The position numbers were made by a program, and so were the translations under genes. From Methanocalculus natronophilus (GTDB lineage: Archaea > Halobacteriota > Methanomicrobia > Methanomicrobiales > Methanocorpusculaceae): a DNA stretch of 64,000 bases. Shown one piece after another: positions 50,570 through 58,918 of the stretch; positions within the stretch are counted from its first letter, which is position 1; every line of letters begins with the position of its first letter. The notes below the pieces were generated by a model, which was not told the DNA's origin, did no database searches, and was given only the letters and a program-made list of their open reading frames with translations. Location: positions 291,665-355,664 of the forward strand of contig NZ_JBCEXH010000002.1 in the NCBI RefSeq assembly GCF_038751955.1. Direction: 5' to 3'.

Positions 50570-51325
50570 TCAGATCCGCCTGCTCACCGTTCTTGTATGG
50601 AGCACCATTGCAGCTGTTGTGAAGAGAATGGCAAAGAGTGCCAGTGCCGCAAAATTCACCCAGAGCGGAAAGGTCTGCGTTTCCATCAGGCAGTAGCGGG
50701 CGATATCGGTGAAGTAGGTGAGCGGGGAGCAGATCGCAAGCACCTGGCCTGCAAAGGGGAGCTGCTCAACAGGGATGAAGACCCCGCTGATAAAGATGAG
50801 CGGGAACTTCAGGAGTGCTGAGAGCATCATGATGTTGGATGGAACATTTGTTGCCGGTGTCGAGAGGAGGAGGCCGAGTGCTGAGAAGCAGAATGATGCA
50901 AGGATGATTCCCACTGCAAGGAGCAGGGGGTAGATCGGAACAACGCCAAGCAGCAGTCCGATTGTGATCGGAACAACTGCAATGCCGATCCCGAAGATGA
51001 CGGAGGCGAACATGTCGCCTGCGATCAGGGTCTTCATCGTAACAGGGGTTGCGATCAGCCGCTCCAGGGTCCGAGCCTGTGCCTCCCAGGGCTGGATCAC
51101 CGGCGAGACTGCGGTTGCTGTGAAGAAGACGGTCATTGCGAGGAGGCCGGATAGCAGAAACGGCATCGGTAATCCCCGATCCCCAATGGCAAATGCGAGG
51201 AAGAGGAAGAGCGGCATGAAGAGGCCGAAGATGACGACCGGCCCTTTTGCATAGTAGATCCGGATATCCTTCTTTGTGATCGCAAAGGCCCGTCTCAACT
51301 GCTCGGGGAGACTGTCAGGGTTCAT
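50570..51325 (-). CDS. ABC-2 type transporter permease
   Basis: 251 residues with six predicted helices, for example VVIFGLFMPLFLFLAFAIGD, LLAMTVFFTATAVSP and MMLSALLKFPLIFISGVFIP. The family signature region ends FISGVFIPVEQLPF. It overlaps the ATPase gene by 4 bp and forms an exporter of unknown substrate (drug or lipid-like compounds are common for the family). On the opposite strand from the SBP genes, inside their locus. Confidence 0.88.
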   Translation of the reverse strand: MNPDSLPEQLRRAFAITKKDIRIYYAKGPVVIFGLFMPLFLFLAFAIGDRGLPMPFLLSGLLAMTVFFTATAVSPVIQPWEAQARTLERLIATPVTMKTLIAGDMFASVIFGIGIAVVPITIGLLLGVVPIYPLLLAVGIILASFCFSALGLLLSTPATNVPSNIMMLSALLKFPLIFISGVFIPVEQLPFAGQVLAICSPLTYFTDIARYCLMETQTFPLWVNFAALALFAILFTTAAMVLHTRTVSRRI

Positions 51326-52272
51326 ACTATCCCGCCTCCCTCAGTCAGCCTGAGAAACGCCTCATCCAGTGTCGGTGCCAGTGTCCGGAGCATCCCGATC
51401 TTCAGCTGGTGCTCTGCTCCGTATGCGGTGATCGCGTGGATAGCGGAGTCGACATCCTCTGTGGTGATCACAATTTTGTCCCCCTCGCGCCTGGCTGAAA
51501 CGATTCCGGGGAGGCGACCTAGATCACCATCTTTTGGCTGTGTCTGAAAACTGACCTCGATGGTATGGAGCCGCTCAATTGCCATCTTCAAGCGCTCCGG
51601 CGAGTCGATTGCAACAATCGTTCCCTTTCTCATGATGGCCACCCGGTCGCAGAGCCGGTTTGCCTCCTCCATGTTATGGGTGGTGAGGAAGATGGTGGTG
51701 CCCCCATCATTGAGTTCCCTGAGCATCTGTGTGATCAGGTGGGTGCTTCTAACATCGAGGCCGCCTGTCGGCTCATCGAGGAAGAGGAGGTCCGGCTCGT
51801 GGAGGAGTGCCATTGCAAGGATCAGCCGCTGCTTCATCCCTTTTGAGAATCCCTGCACTTTCTGGTCTTTTCTTTCAAGGAGGCCAAGGTTTGTCAGAAG
51901 CGTTTCTGCACGCTCTTCTGCATGCTGCCGCGGCACGCCATAGAGTTCTCCCATCAGCATCAGGTTCTGCCAGGCGGAGATGTCGGTATAGGCATTTGCC
52001 GTCTCCGGCACCACCCCGCACTGCTGTTTTGCGCGAACCGGTGCATGCACGATGTCATGGCCAAAGAGTGTGGCTGATCCAAAATCCGGCTGCATCACCC
52101 CGGTCAGCATCCGGGTGGTTGTTGTTTTTCCAGCCCCGTTAGGCCCAAGGAATCCGAATATCTCGCCTCTTCGGACGGAAAACGAGATCGAGTCCACTGC
52201 GACGATATCGGCGAAGGTCTTCCTGAGATCTGTTGCAATGATGGCGTCTTCGTGATGATCTGCTTCTAACAC
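51322..52272 (-). CDS. ABC-2 type transporter ATP-binding protein
   Basis: 316 residues from GTG 52272, which has GGAGAG about 8 bp upstream; the longer frame to 52434 runs through the divergent HxlR gene start and is not used. Walker A GPNGAGKTTT, signature FSKGMKQR, Walker B LLFLDEPTGGLD, H-loop TTHNMEEA. C-terminal extension of about 90 residues typical of DrrA-like exporters. Pairs with the downstream permease. Divergent from the HxlR regulator, its likely controller. Confidence 0.93.
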   Translation of the reverse strand: MLEADHHEDAIIATDLRKTFADIVAVDSISFSVRRGEIFGFLGPNGAGKTTTTRMLTGVMQPDFGSATLFGHDIVHAPVRAKQQCGVVPETANAYTDISAWQNLMLMGELYGVPRQHAEERAETLLTNLGLLERKDQKVQGFSKGMKQRLILAMALLHEPDLLFLDEPTGGLDVRSTHLITQMLRELNDGGTTIFLTTHNMEEANRLCDRVAIMRKGTIVAIDSPERLKMAIERLHTIEVSFQTQPKDGDLGRLPGIVSARREGDKIVITTEDVDSAIHAITAYGAEHQLKIGMLRTLAPTLDEAFLRLTEGGGIV

Positions 52273-52358
52273 ACTGCATCTCTCCTGCTGAATTGCTCTT
52301 CTTTCTATTACTATTGAAAGAGTAGCATTAAAAGGGATGACTATGGTACACTGAAGTA

Positions 52359-52760
52359 ATGTGTAAGGATACGCTCTCTCAAAGTATCTGTCCGCTTCGG
52401 GGTATTCTCCCGCTCCTCTCGAAGAAGTGGGCACTCCCGATCATCACGACAGTCGGGAGCACAGGCAGTATCCGGTTCACTGATATCGAGCGGATACTGG
52501 TGGGAATCAGCCCGAAAACACTCTCCGATACCCTCTCGGATCTTCTGGCTGAAGGCCTGCTGAACCGGAGCTTCCATGCAGAGACCCCTCCACGGGTGGA
52601 GTATTCGCTGACTGGTGAGGGTGCGGCTCTCTGCCGTGCGATGCAGCCGCTGATCGAGTGGGCAGCAGATCGGATTGGATCAGGGCAGCGGGAGTGCCTG
52701 CCCGCCTGCCGGGTAGATGGGGCAGAGAATCTCTGTGCCAGCCATTCAGAGAGTACCTGA
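52359..52760 (+). CDS. HxlR-family winged-helix regulator
   Basis: 133 residues. Typical HxlR start with Cys11 in SQSICPLRGILPLLSKKWALPI; winged helix FTDIERILVGISPKTLSDTL and LLNRSFHAETPPRVEYSLT. A Cys-containing tail (ECLPACRVDGAENLC) is extra and could sense redox or electrophiles. Divergent from the ABC-2 exporter with 86 bp between, so it probably controls it, as is common for such pairs. Confidence 0.9.
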   Translation: MCKDTLSQSICPLRGILPLLSKKWALPIITTVGSTGSIRFTDIERILVGISPKTLSDTLSDLLAEGLLNRSFHAETPPRVEYSLTGEGAALCRAMQPLIEWAADRIGSGQRECLPACRVDGAENLCASHSEST

Positions 52761-52771
52761 TCTCCATCCTC

Positions 52772-53380
52772 TCAATCTGAACAGGGGATGCAGAGGCGCT
52801 CACTGTCTCTCTCGTTTAGGCGGTTTAGAGCAACCATCTCTTTGCACCGGGAGCACTCGGCCTGTTCAAAGGCTTTTGTCTTCTTCATAACTTCTGTCTG
52901 GAAACGCTGGACGGTAAAGAGCTCTTCCTCGGGCATTGAGAGGATGACATCCGCTACCTTTTCCATCCTCTGGTCGAATATCTTCCGCTCCTCTTTGGTA
53001 GCCTCACCTGAGAAGATCGCTTTTCTGAGTTTTGCAACGACCGGATCGATCTTCTCGAGATCAAAGTCCCGGTGCCTGAGTATCCGGATCGCCTCCCCGT
53101 TTCGCCGGTTAATGAAGGTATAGGCGTGCTTCCCGTAATCAAGAATGGTCAGGTTCCCTTTTCCAGGAGTGCAACCTGCAAACACCTGGACAGCATCGAT
53201 TCCACAGGCATCTGCTGTTTCGATCACCGCCCGTAGATCATTGCCATCATTGCCCTGTGTTCCAAGTTCGTTTGCTGCCTTCTCGCATACCCGTGCGGCA
53301 AAGGCAAGCCCGCCGCAGAGATGGCCATGGAACTGGATCAGTGCCTCGAACAGGGCCTTCCTGTCTTCCTGTGCTTTCAT
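52772..53380 (-). CDS. FmdE-family protein 1
   Basis: 202 residues. FmdE core: FHGHLCGGLAFAARVCEKAA, TADACGIDAVQVFAGCTPGK, GNLTILDYGKHAYTFINR. The canonical HxCPG reads GHLCGG here. A C-terminal zinc ribbon CSRCKEMV-14-CIPC. The family co-purifies or co-occurs with formylmethanofuran dehydrogenase, but many members sit beside metal-complex ABC importers, as here. It diverges from SBP paralogue 3 across an AT-rich 186-bp spacer. Role in metal handling is inference. Confidence 0.88.
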   Translation of the reverse strand: MKAQEDRKALFEALIQFHGHLCGGLAFAARVCEKAANELGTQGNDGNDLRAVIETADACGIDAVQVFAGCTPGKGNLTILDYGKHAYTFINRRNGEAIRILRHRDFDLEKIDPVVAKLRKAIFSGEATKEERKIFDQRMEKVADVILSMPEEELFTVQRFQTEVMKKTKAFEQAECSRCKEMVALNRLNERDSERLCIPCSD

Positions 53381-53566
53381 ATAGGGTATTTTGTATCCGG
53401 TTCTATAAATGTAATGATCGTATGGATTTGTATGATTCTATAAAGATACAATTTGCATATTCCTTAAATTAATCTATATTATGTTAAAAAAATATTATTT
53501 TATCAGTTAAGATGTGGAACACAAAACACTAATATTGATATAATTCATATTATGGTATGATCTAGT
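53381..53566. promoter_or_regulatory. AT-rich divergent promoter region, FmdE 1 / SBP 3
   Basis: 186 bp, strongly A+T-rich, between two divergent genes. GTATGAT occurs at 53430-53436, 53555-53561 and 53565-53571 (the last includes the SBP 3 start). An inverted pair TCATA-N6-TATGA lies at 53545-53560. The TATA-like boxes TATAAAG and TTGATATAATT serve either direction. A shared metalloregulator is possible but unproven. Confidence 0.4.
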
Positions 53567-54724
53567 ATGATGGATAAAAAAATATGTATCATTGTCATGG
53601 GGATGCTTCTTGTTGCATTCCTGGGTATTGCCGGGTGTGTCGGGGAGGCAACCACTCCTGACACACCCTCACCCTCTGGTCCGCGTGAAGTGACGATCAC
53701 TGATGGCTTTGACCGCACAGTGACGGTTGCGGTTCCGGCAACCGAGGTTCTCGCCTCTGGTGCCGGCGCTGTCCGGTACATGGTCTATATGCAGGGCCAG
53801 GACACCCTTGTCGGAGTCGACAGCAGGGAGAAGAGCTTTATGAATCCGGAAGGCCGCCCCTATGCCCTCGTTCATCTGAATCAGATGAAAGACCTTCCGC
53901 TCTTTGGAGAGCCACGCGGCAGAGAAGATCCCGAGAAGGTCATTGCGATTAACCCCCAGGTGATCTTCAAGACGGGTGCAACCGGACAGGGTTCGGCAAC
54001 CGATGTCGGTGCGGTAAGTGCCCTCCAGGAGAAGACAGGCATCCCGGTGATCGGCTACCCGTATGGATCTCTACGGACAGCTGACGAGAAGGATGAGATG
54101 TACACATACCTCAGGACGATCGGCCTTGTCATCGGAAAGGAGGATCGGGCAGAAGAGGTGATCGACTACATTGAGGCAACAATGGCTGATCTTGAGCGCC
54201 GGACACACGACATCCCTGAGAACGAGCAGAAGAGTGTCTATATCGGCGGTGTCAGCATGTCAGGTGCCCATGGCATCATCTCGACAGAGCCGGCGTACCC
54301 GCCATTCCTCTGGGTGCATGCAGATAATGTCGCATCAGGTATAGGAACAGCGCATGTCGATGTTGCAAAGGAGGCGATTGTTGACTGGGATCCAGAGTAT
54401 CTCTTTATCGACCTTGGAACCCTTGGGATGGAGAATGACGGAGCTCTTGGGCAGGTGAAGACTGATCCCGCACTGAAGGGGCTTTCTGCTGTGAAGAGCG
54501 GGAAAGTATACGGTCTGTTGCCATACAACTCATATAATACCAACTATGAGGTCGTCCTGGCAAATGCCTACTTTGTCGGCAAAGTGCTCTATCCCGACAG
54601 GTTTGCAGATGTTGATCCGGTTAAGAAAGCAGATGAACTCTTCACCTTCTTCGCTGGAGAACCTGTCTTTGAAGAGTATAATGCCGGGTACAGAGGATTA
54701 GGGTTCACCCAGATCCCGATCTGA
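53567..54724 (+). CDS. ABC substrate-binding lipoprotein, paralogue 3
   Basis: 385 residues. Lipobox FLGIAGC. More divergent than the others: EVLASGAGAVRYMVYMQG replaces the Cys seen in paralogues 1, 2 and 4 (VLCSG). Retains RGREDPEKVIAINPQVIFK, GVSMSGAHGIISTEPAYPPF and GLGFTQIPI. The start is ATG 53567 or the directly following ATG 53570. Followed by a T7 run (54784-54790). Divergent from FmdE 1. Confidence 0.9.
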   Translation: MMDKKICIIVMGMLLVAFLGIAGCVGEATTPDTPSPSGPREVTITDGFDRTVTVAVPATEVLASGAGAVRYMVYMQGQDTLVGVDSREKSFMNPEGRPYALVHLNQMKDLPLFGEPRGREDPEKVIAINPQVIFKTGATGQGSATDVGAVSALQEKTGIPVIGYPYGSLRTADEKDEMYTYLRTIGLVIGKEDRAEEVIDYIEATMADLERRTHDIPENEQKSVYIGGVSMSGAHGIISTEPAYPPFLWVHADNVASGIGTAHVDVAKEAIVDWDPEYLFIDLGTLGMENDGALGQVKTDPALKGLSAVKSGKVYGLLPYNSYNTNYEVVLANAYFVGKVLYPDRFADVDPVKKADELFTFFAGEPVFEEYNAGYRGLGFTQIPI

Positions 54725-54783
54725 TACTCTGGAACCCCTGAAGGGGCGAGGCTCTCCGCCTCCTCTTCTCATTCAAACGCTGC

Positions 54784-54790
54784 TTTTTTT
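54784..54790 (+). terminator. T7 tract after SBP paralogue 3
   Basis: Seven T about 60 bp after the stop, preceding the A/T-rich promoter region of paralogue 4. Confidence 0.45.
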
Positions 54791-54893
54791 AATCATTAGT
54801 ATTCAACTCTCAATATTTATGCACCATAACTCAGACGAAAAATAAAATAGGTATATTAAAGTATATCATAATCCAATCATTTTTAGATTTGGT

Positions 54894-56045
54894 ATGATGA
54901 ATAATCACATTTATTCTATTTTGTGTGGAGTGCTCCTCATAGCCCTCCTCGCAGTTGCGGGTTGTGTCGGGGAAGCCGCCCCCTCTGCTCCGGCAAGTGG
55001 ACAAAACGAGATGACCGTGACCGATGGCTTCGGCCGGACGGTGACGATCCCGCAACCTGTTGAGAGCGTCCTCTGTTCCGGCTCAGGCACGCTCCGGTAC
55101 CTGGTATACCTCCAGGGCGAAGATCTCGTTGTTGGTGTCGACAGCATCGAGAAGGAGCACCGTGATGTGGAGGGACGCCCCTATGCGCTTGTACACCGTG
55201 AGAAGTTCCAGCAATTACCGCTCTTTGGCGAGTTCCGGGGCAGGGATGATCCGGAAAAAGTCATCGGTATCGGGCCGGACCTCGTCTTCAAGGGCGGATC
55301 TACCGGTACTGCGTATGGCACAAGTATCGCTGAAGTAGATGATCTCGAGAGCAGAACCGGTGTGCCGGTGATCGGGTTTGCCTATGGCTCGCTGAGAAAC
55401 GATGCAGAAAAGACCGAGATGTACACTGCCCTCCGGGTGATGGGCAAAGCAATCGGAAATGAGGATCGTGCCGAAGAGATTATCGCATACATCGAGGCGA
55501 CGATAGCTGACCTCGAGGCCCGGACAAGTGACATTCCTCCTGAAGAACGAAAGCGCGTCTATATCGGTGGTGTGAGCAGTGCGGGTGCACATGGTATCAT
55601 ATCGACCGAACCGGCATACCCGCCCTTCCTCTGGGTGCATGCGGAGAATGTCGCATCCGGCCTTGGAACCGCACATGTCGATGTTGCCAAGGAGGCGATC
55701 GTGGACTGGGATCCTGACTATCTCTTCATTGATGCGGGTACAACACGGATGGATAATGAAGGCGCTGTCGGGCAGCTAAGGGATGATCCTGCTCTCAAGG
55801 GCCTCACCGCCGTGAAAGAGGGGCGTGTCTATGGCGTGCTGCCGTACAACTTCTACAACACCAACTACGAAACGGTTCTTGCAAATGCCTACTATGTCGG
55901 CAAGGTGCTCTATCCCGACCGGTTTGAGGACATTGACCCTGTTGAAAAGGGTGAGGAGATCATGGAATTCTTCGTTGGTGAACCGGTCTTTGCAGAGCTG
56001 AACAGCCAGTTCAACAACTTTGGATTCAGGCCGGTTTCACTCTGA
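54894..56045 (+). CDS. ABC substrate-binding lipoprotein, paralogue 4
   Basis: 383 residues. Lipobox LAVAGC. Closely related to paralogue 2 (shared 38-bp DNA block at 55041-55078). GVSSAGAHGIISTEPAYPPF, DYLFIDAGTTRMD; the C-terminus differs (FNNFGFRPVSL). It is nearest to the permease and the likeliest original partner. The 220 bp to the permease hold a T-rich terminator-like stretch and a small upstream ORF. Confidence 0.9.
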   Translation: MMNNHIYSILCGVLLIALLAVAGCVGEAAPSAPASGQNEMTVTDGFGRTVTIPQPVESVLCSGSGTLRYLVYLQGEDLVVGVDSIEKEHRDVEGRPYALVHREKFQQLPLFGEFRGRDDPEKVIGIGPDLVFKGGSTGTAYGTSIAEVDDLESRTGVPVIGFAYGSLRNDAEKTEMYTALRVMGKAIGNEDRAEEIIAYIEATIADLEARTSDIPPEERKRVYIGGVSSAGAHGIISTEPAYPPFLWVHAENVASGLGTAHVDVAKEAIVDWDPDYLFIDAGTTRMDNEGAVGQLRDDPALKGLTAVKEGRVYGVLPYNFYNTNYETVLANAYYVGKVLYPDRFEDIDPVEKGEEIMEFFVGEPVFAELNSQFNNFGFRPVSL

Positions 56046-56207
56046 AAAGGCTTCCTTTCTCTCTCTTTTATCTTTCTTTTCGCTCTCCTCTGAAGGCGTG
56101 AACCCTCAAGGCCAGCCTGATATCCCGGGCTTTGCAGATCTTCATAACAAATACAAAAAGGATATTCTTATGTGGTCTGCTACCCTACATTGATCTGAGG
56201 GAGTATA

Positions 56208-56303
56208 ATGGATCTTACAAATAGTATTACACTACTCCATATCCAATCAACCGGGTTCCCGGATCTTTTTGGCAGGCAACAGGCAGCAATGCGGGGTGGA
56301 TAA
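56208..56303 (+). CDS. Possible 31-residue upstream ORF before the permease
   Basis: ATG 56208 has GAGGGAG about 4 bp upstream, a better ribosome site than any permease start. The frame of 31 codons stops at TAA 56301-56303, overlapping GTG 56296, the likely permease start, in another frame. It could couple or regulate permease translation. The product (MDLTNSITLLHIQSTGFPDL...) has no known family. Confidence 0.35.
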   Translation: MDLTNSITLLHIQSTGFPDLFGRQQAAMRGG

Positions 56304-57378
56304 TCCGTTGCATTTTGCAGACGGTGAACTCCCCGCAGATTACCTGAAGTACACCTACCGGAAGGTGCTCTGGATACTTGGTGGAATTGTCGTTCTCTTC
56401 CTCCTGCTTATTCTCTCGATCTCGGTTGGGGCAGTCGCTATTCCGCCGTATGAGGTCTTTCTGACTTTAATCGGCCAGAACGCCACTGAAAAGTGGGATC
56501 GGATCATCTGGAATATCAGGCTCCCCCAGGCGCTTGCGGCAATCATCTGCGGAGCCGGGCTTGCGGTTGCCGGGGTGGCGATGCAGTCGATCCTGAGAAA
56601 CCCGCTTGCATCGCCCTTCACACTTGGTATCTCAAATGCGGGTGCCTTTGGTGCGGCAGTTGCGATCATCTTCCTCGGCACCGGCAGGATGACCTCGACG
56701 ACTGCGGGTGCGGTGATCATCAATAACCCCTATGTGACGACTATCTGCGCCTTCATCTTCTGCATGCTCGCAACCATTGCGATCCTCGCGATCGCAAAGA
56801 TCAAGGCATCTTCGCCGGAAGTGGTGATTCTTGCCGGTGTTGCCCTTTCGTCTCTCTTTACGGCAGGGGTGATGTTCCTCCAGTACTTCAGTGATGACGC
56901 CCAGCTTGCAGCAGTTGTCCACTGGACATTCGGCGATGTCGGGCGTGCCAGCTGGTCTGAAGTGTACCTGATGGGGGCTGTTGTGATTATTGCCTGCATC
57001 TACTTCATCTGGAACCGCTGGAACTACAATGCAATGGATGCAGGCGATGAGACGGCAAAGGGGCTTGGGGTGAATGTCGAGCGGCTCAGGAATGTCGGCA
57101 TGATCATCGCCGCCCTTGTCACAGCCGTCCTCGTCTCGTTCCTCGGTGTCATCGGGTTTGTCGGGCTCGTCTGCCCGCATATGGTCAGGCGGATCATAGG
57201 CGACGAACAGCGGTACCTGATTCCCGGATCAATTGTGATGGGCGGCATCCTCCTGCTTGCATCAGATACCGTTGCCCGGCTGATCGTCGCGCCGTATGTC
57301 CTGCCGGTTGCGATCCTGACGGCGTTCATGGGCGCACCGGTCTTCATCTACCTGCTGCTTCGGGGGTATAAGCGATGA
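56296..57378 (+). CDS. FecCD-type ABC transporter permease
   Basis: About 360 residues with about ten helices; one gene serves a homodimeric channel. Family marks: RLPQALAAIICGAGLAVAGV, MQSILRNPLASPFTLGISNAGA, GFVGLVCPHMVRRIIGDEQR and the C-terminal LLASDTVARLI. Start GTG 56296 (MDNPLHFADGELPADYLKYT) is preferred; the frame is open to TTG 56269. It overlaps the ATPase gene by 4 bp. It imports a metal chelate, heme- or corrinoid-like ligand; the ligand is not identifiable. The only such permease in the window, for four binding proteins. Confidence 0.92.
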   Translation: MDNPLHFADGELPADYLKYTYRKVLWILGGIVVLFLLLILSISVGAVAIPPYEVFLTLIGQNATEKWDRIIWNIRLPQALAAIICGAGLAVAGVAMQSILRNPLASPFTLGISNAGAFGAAVAIIFLGTGRMTSTTAGAVIINNPYVTTICAFIFCMLATIAILAIAKIKASSPEVVILAGVALSSLFTAGVMFLQYFSDDAQLAAVVHWTFGDVGRASWSEVYLMGAVVIIACIYFIWNRWNYNAMDAGDETAKGLGVNVERLRNVGMIIAALVTAVLVSFLGVIGFVGLVCPHMVRRIIGDEQRYLIPGSIVMGGILLLASDTVARLIVAPYVLPVAILTAFMGAPVFIYLLLRGYKR

Positions 57379-58202
57379 TCCTGAATGTCGATGAACTGAA
57401 ATTTATGTACCGGAACAAGGGGATCCTTGATGAGATCGCTTTCTCAATCAACGAGGGCGAGATCGTCGCTATCCTGGGCCCAAACGGTGTCGGGAAGACG
57501 ACCCTCCTGAAGTGCCTAAACCGGATCCTGGTACCGAAGCAGGGCGCAGTCTCCGTCTGCGGCGATTCACTCAATTCGCTTGAACTGATGGAGGTTGCCC
57601 GGCGGATCGGCTATGTTCCCCAGCGGGTTGAGACCGGGAGATTAACCGGTTTTGACGCTGTCCTCCTCGGAAGGCGGCCACATATCGGATGGGATGTCAC
57701 CGGGAATGATCTCAAAATCGTTGAGGCAGCATTCCGGGCATTTGGGATTGAGCGTCTTCGCCTCCACTACATCGACGAGATGAGCGGCGGAGAGCTCCAG
57801 ATGGTTGCAATTGCACGGGCCTTTGTCCAGGAGCCAAAGATCCTGCTGCTGGACGAGCCGACGAGTGCGCTTGACCTGAAGAACCAGATCGAGATCCTGC
57901 ACCGGATCACCGCAATTGTTGAGGAACACAATATTGCGGTTGTGATGACGATGCATGACTTAAATACGGCTCTCCGGTATGCTGATCGGTTCATCCTCTT
58001 AAAAGACCAGTTCATCCATACCTGTGGGGACAGAAGCGTTGTTACTGCTGCTGAGATCGAGGCAGTCTATGGCGTTCCGGTGATGATCGGGGAGCTTGAA
58101 GGGGTGACCTGTGTCATCCCGCAATGCCTCTGCAACGGGAATGGAAGGAAAACGAAGATACCAATAGACGAAGAAGGTAGTACTTATGTGCGAAACGCAT
58201 GA
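57375..58202 (+). CDS. FecE/BtuD-type ABC transporter ATP-binding protein
   Basis: 275 residues. Walker A GPNGVGKTTL, Q-loop VPQRVE, signature MSGGELQMVAIARAF, Walker B ILLLDEPTSALD, H-loop TMHDLN. Energises the FecCD permease. Its last 17 bases overlap the start of FmdE 2, so the FmdE protein is produced with the transporter. A C-terminal tail CVIPQCLCNGNGRKTK contains two Cys. Confidence 0.95.
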   Translation: MILNVDELKFMYRNKGILDEIAFSINEGEIVAILGPNGVGKTTLLKCLNRILVPKQGAVSVCGDSLNSLELMEVARRIGYVPQRVETGRLTGFDAVLLGRRPHIGWDVTGNDLKIVEAAFRAFGIERLRLHYIDEMSGGELQMVAIARAFVQEPKILLLDEPTSALDLKNQIEILHRITAIVEEHNIAVVMTMHDLNTALRYADRFILLKDQFIHTCGDRSVVTAAEIEAVYGVPVMIGELEGVTCVIPQCLCNGNGRKTKIPIDEEGSTYVRNA

Positions 58203-58818
58203 TCACCAGGTGATGGAGTCCGGGAAGTACCCGGCATTTGAAGAGTGTGTAACATTCCACGGCCATTCATGTCCCGGCCTTGCGATCGGGTACCGTGCTG
58301 CCCGTGCCGCGATGGAGGCGCTTGGCGTTGCCCGGCCCTATGATGAGGAACTCGTCACCGTTGCCGAGACTGATGCCTGCGGTGTTGACGCAATCCAGCT
58401 TGTGACCGGCTGCACCGCCGGGAAAGGGAACCTTGTCATCCATGATTACGGGAAGAATGTCTTCACCTTCTATGCCCGCGAGAAGAACAGGGCGGTGCGT
58501 ATCCTGATTAAGAGCCGGGAGATGGCCGGTAAGCAGGAGATAGATACCCTGCGGCCGAAGATCTTTGCCGGGACCGCGACTGACCCAGAAAAGAAGCGGT
58601 TCTATGAGCTGATGGCAGCCGCAACAGAAGCCACCCTTACGGTCCCGCAGGATGAACTCCTCACCGTCACCGAGGTGGCATTCACCCCTCCTGAGAAGGC
58701 ACGGATCTTTCAGACTGTCACCTGCCCGGACTGCGGTGAGCCGGTTGCGGATGCAAAGATGCAGACGGCAAACGGGAAGGCTGTCTGTGCAACCTGTGCT
58801 CTTTCAAAAACAGGGTAA
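58186..58818 (+). CDS. FmdE-family protein 2
   Basis: 210 residues from ATG 58186. Canonical FmdE core FHGHSCPGLAIGYRAARAAM, ETDACGVDAIQLVTGCTAGK, GNLVIHDYGKNVFTFYAR, with the conserved Cys and His kept. C-terminal zinc ribbon CPDCGEPV-17-CATC. It begins inside the ATPase gene, so operon membership is certain. The role is probably metal or cofactor handling after uptake (inference). Confidence 0.92.
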   Translation: MCETHDHQVMESGKYPAFEECVTFHGHSCPGLAIGYRAARAAMEALGVARPYDEELVTVAETDACGVDAIQLVTGCTAGKGNLVIHDYGKNVFTFYAREKNRAVRILIKSREMAGKQEIDTLRPKIFAGTATDPEKKRFYELMAAATEATLTVPQDELLTVTEVAFTPPEKARIFQTVTCPDCGEPVADAKMQTANGKAVCATCALSKTG

Positions 58819-58918
58819 ACACTCTCCCTTATTTTTCAGACTGCAACCGGGCGGATACCTGGTTCGCTCCTATCAAAAATGCTATAAGCTCTCCTGCCCC
58901 CTTCTCTCCTGTGGTCTG

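Noticed and set aside
50570..52760. ABC-2 exporter and HxlR as functional parts of the SBP/FmdE importer locus
   Set aside because: Opposite strand, self-contained divergent regulator-exporter pair of a common type; most simply an unrelated insertion within the array.
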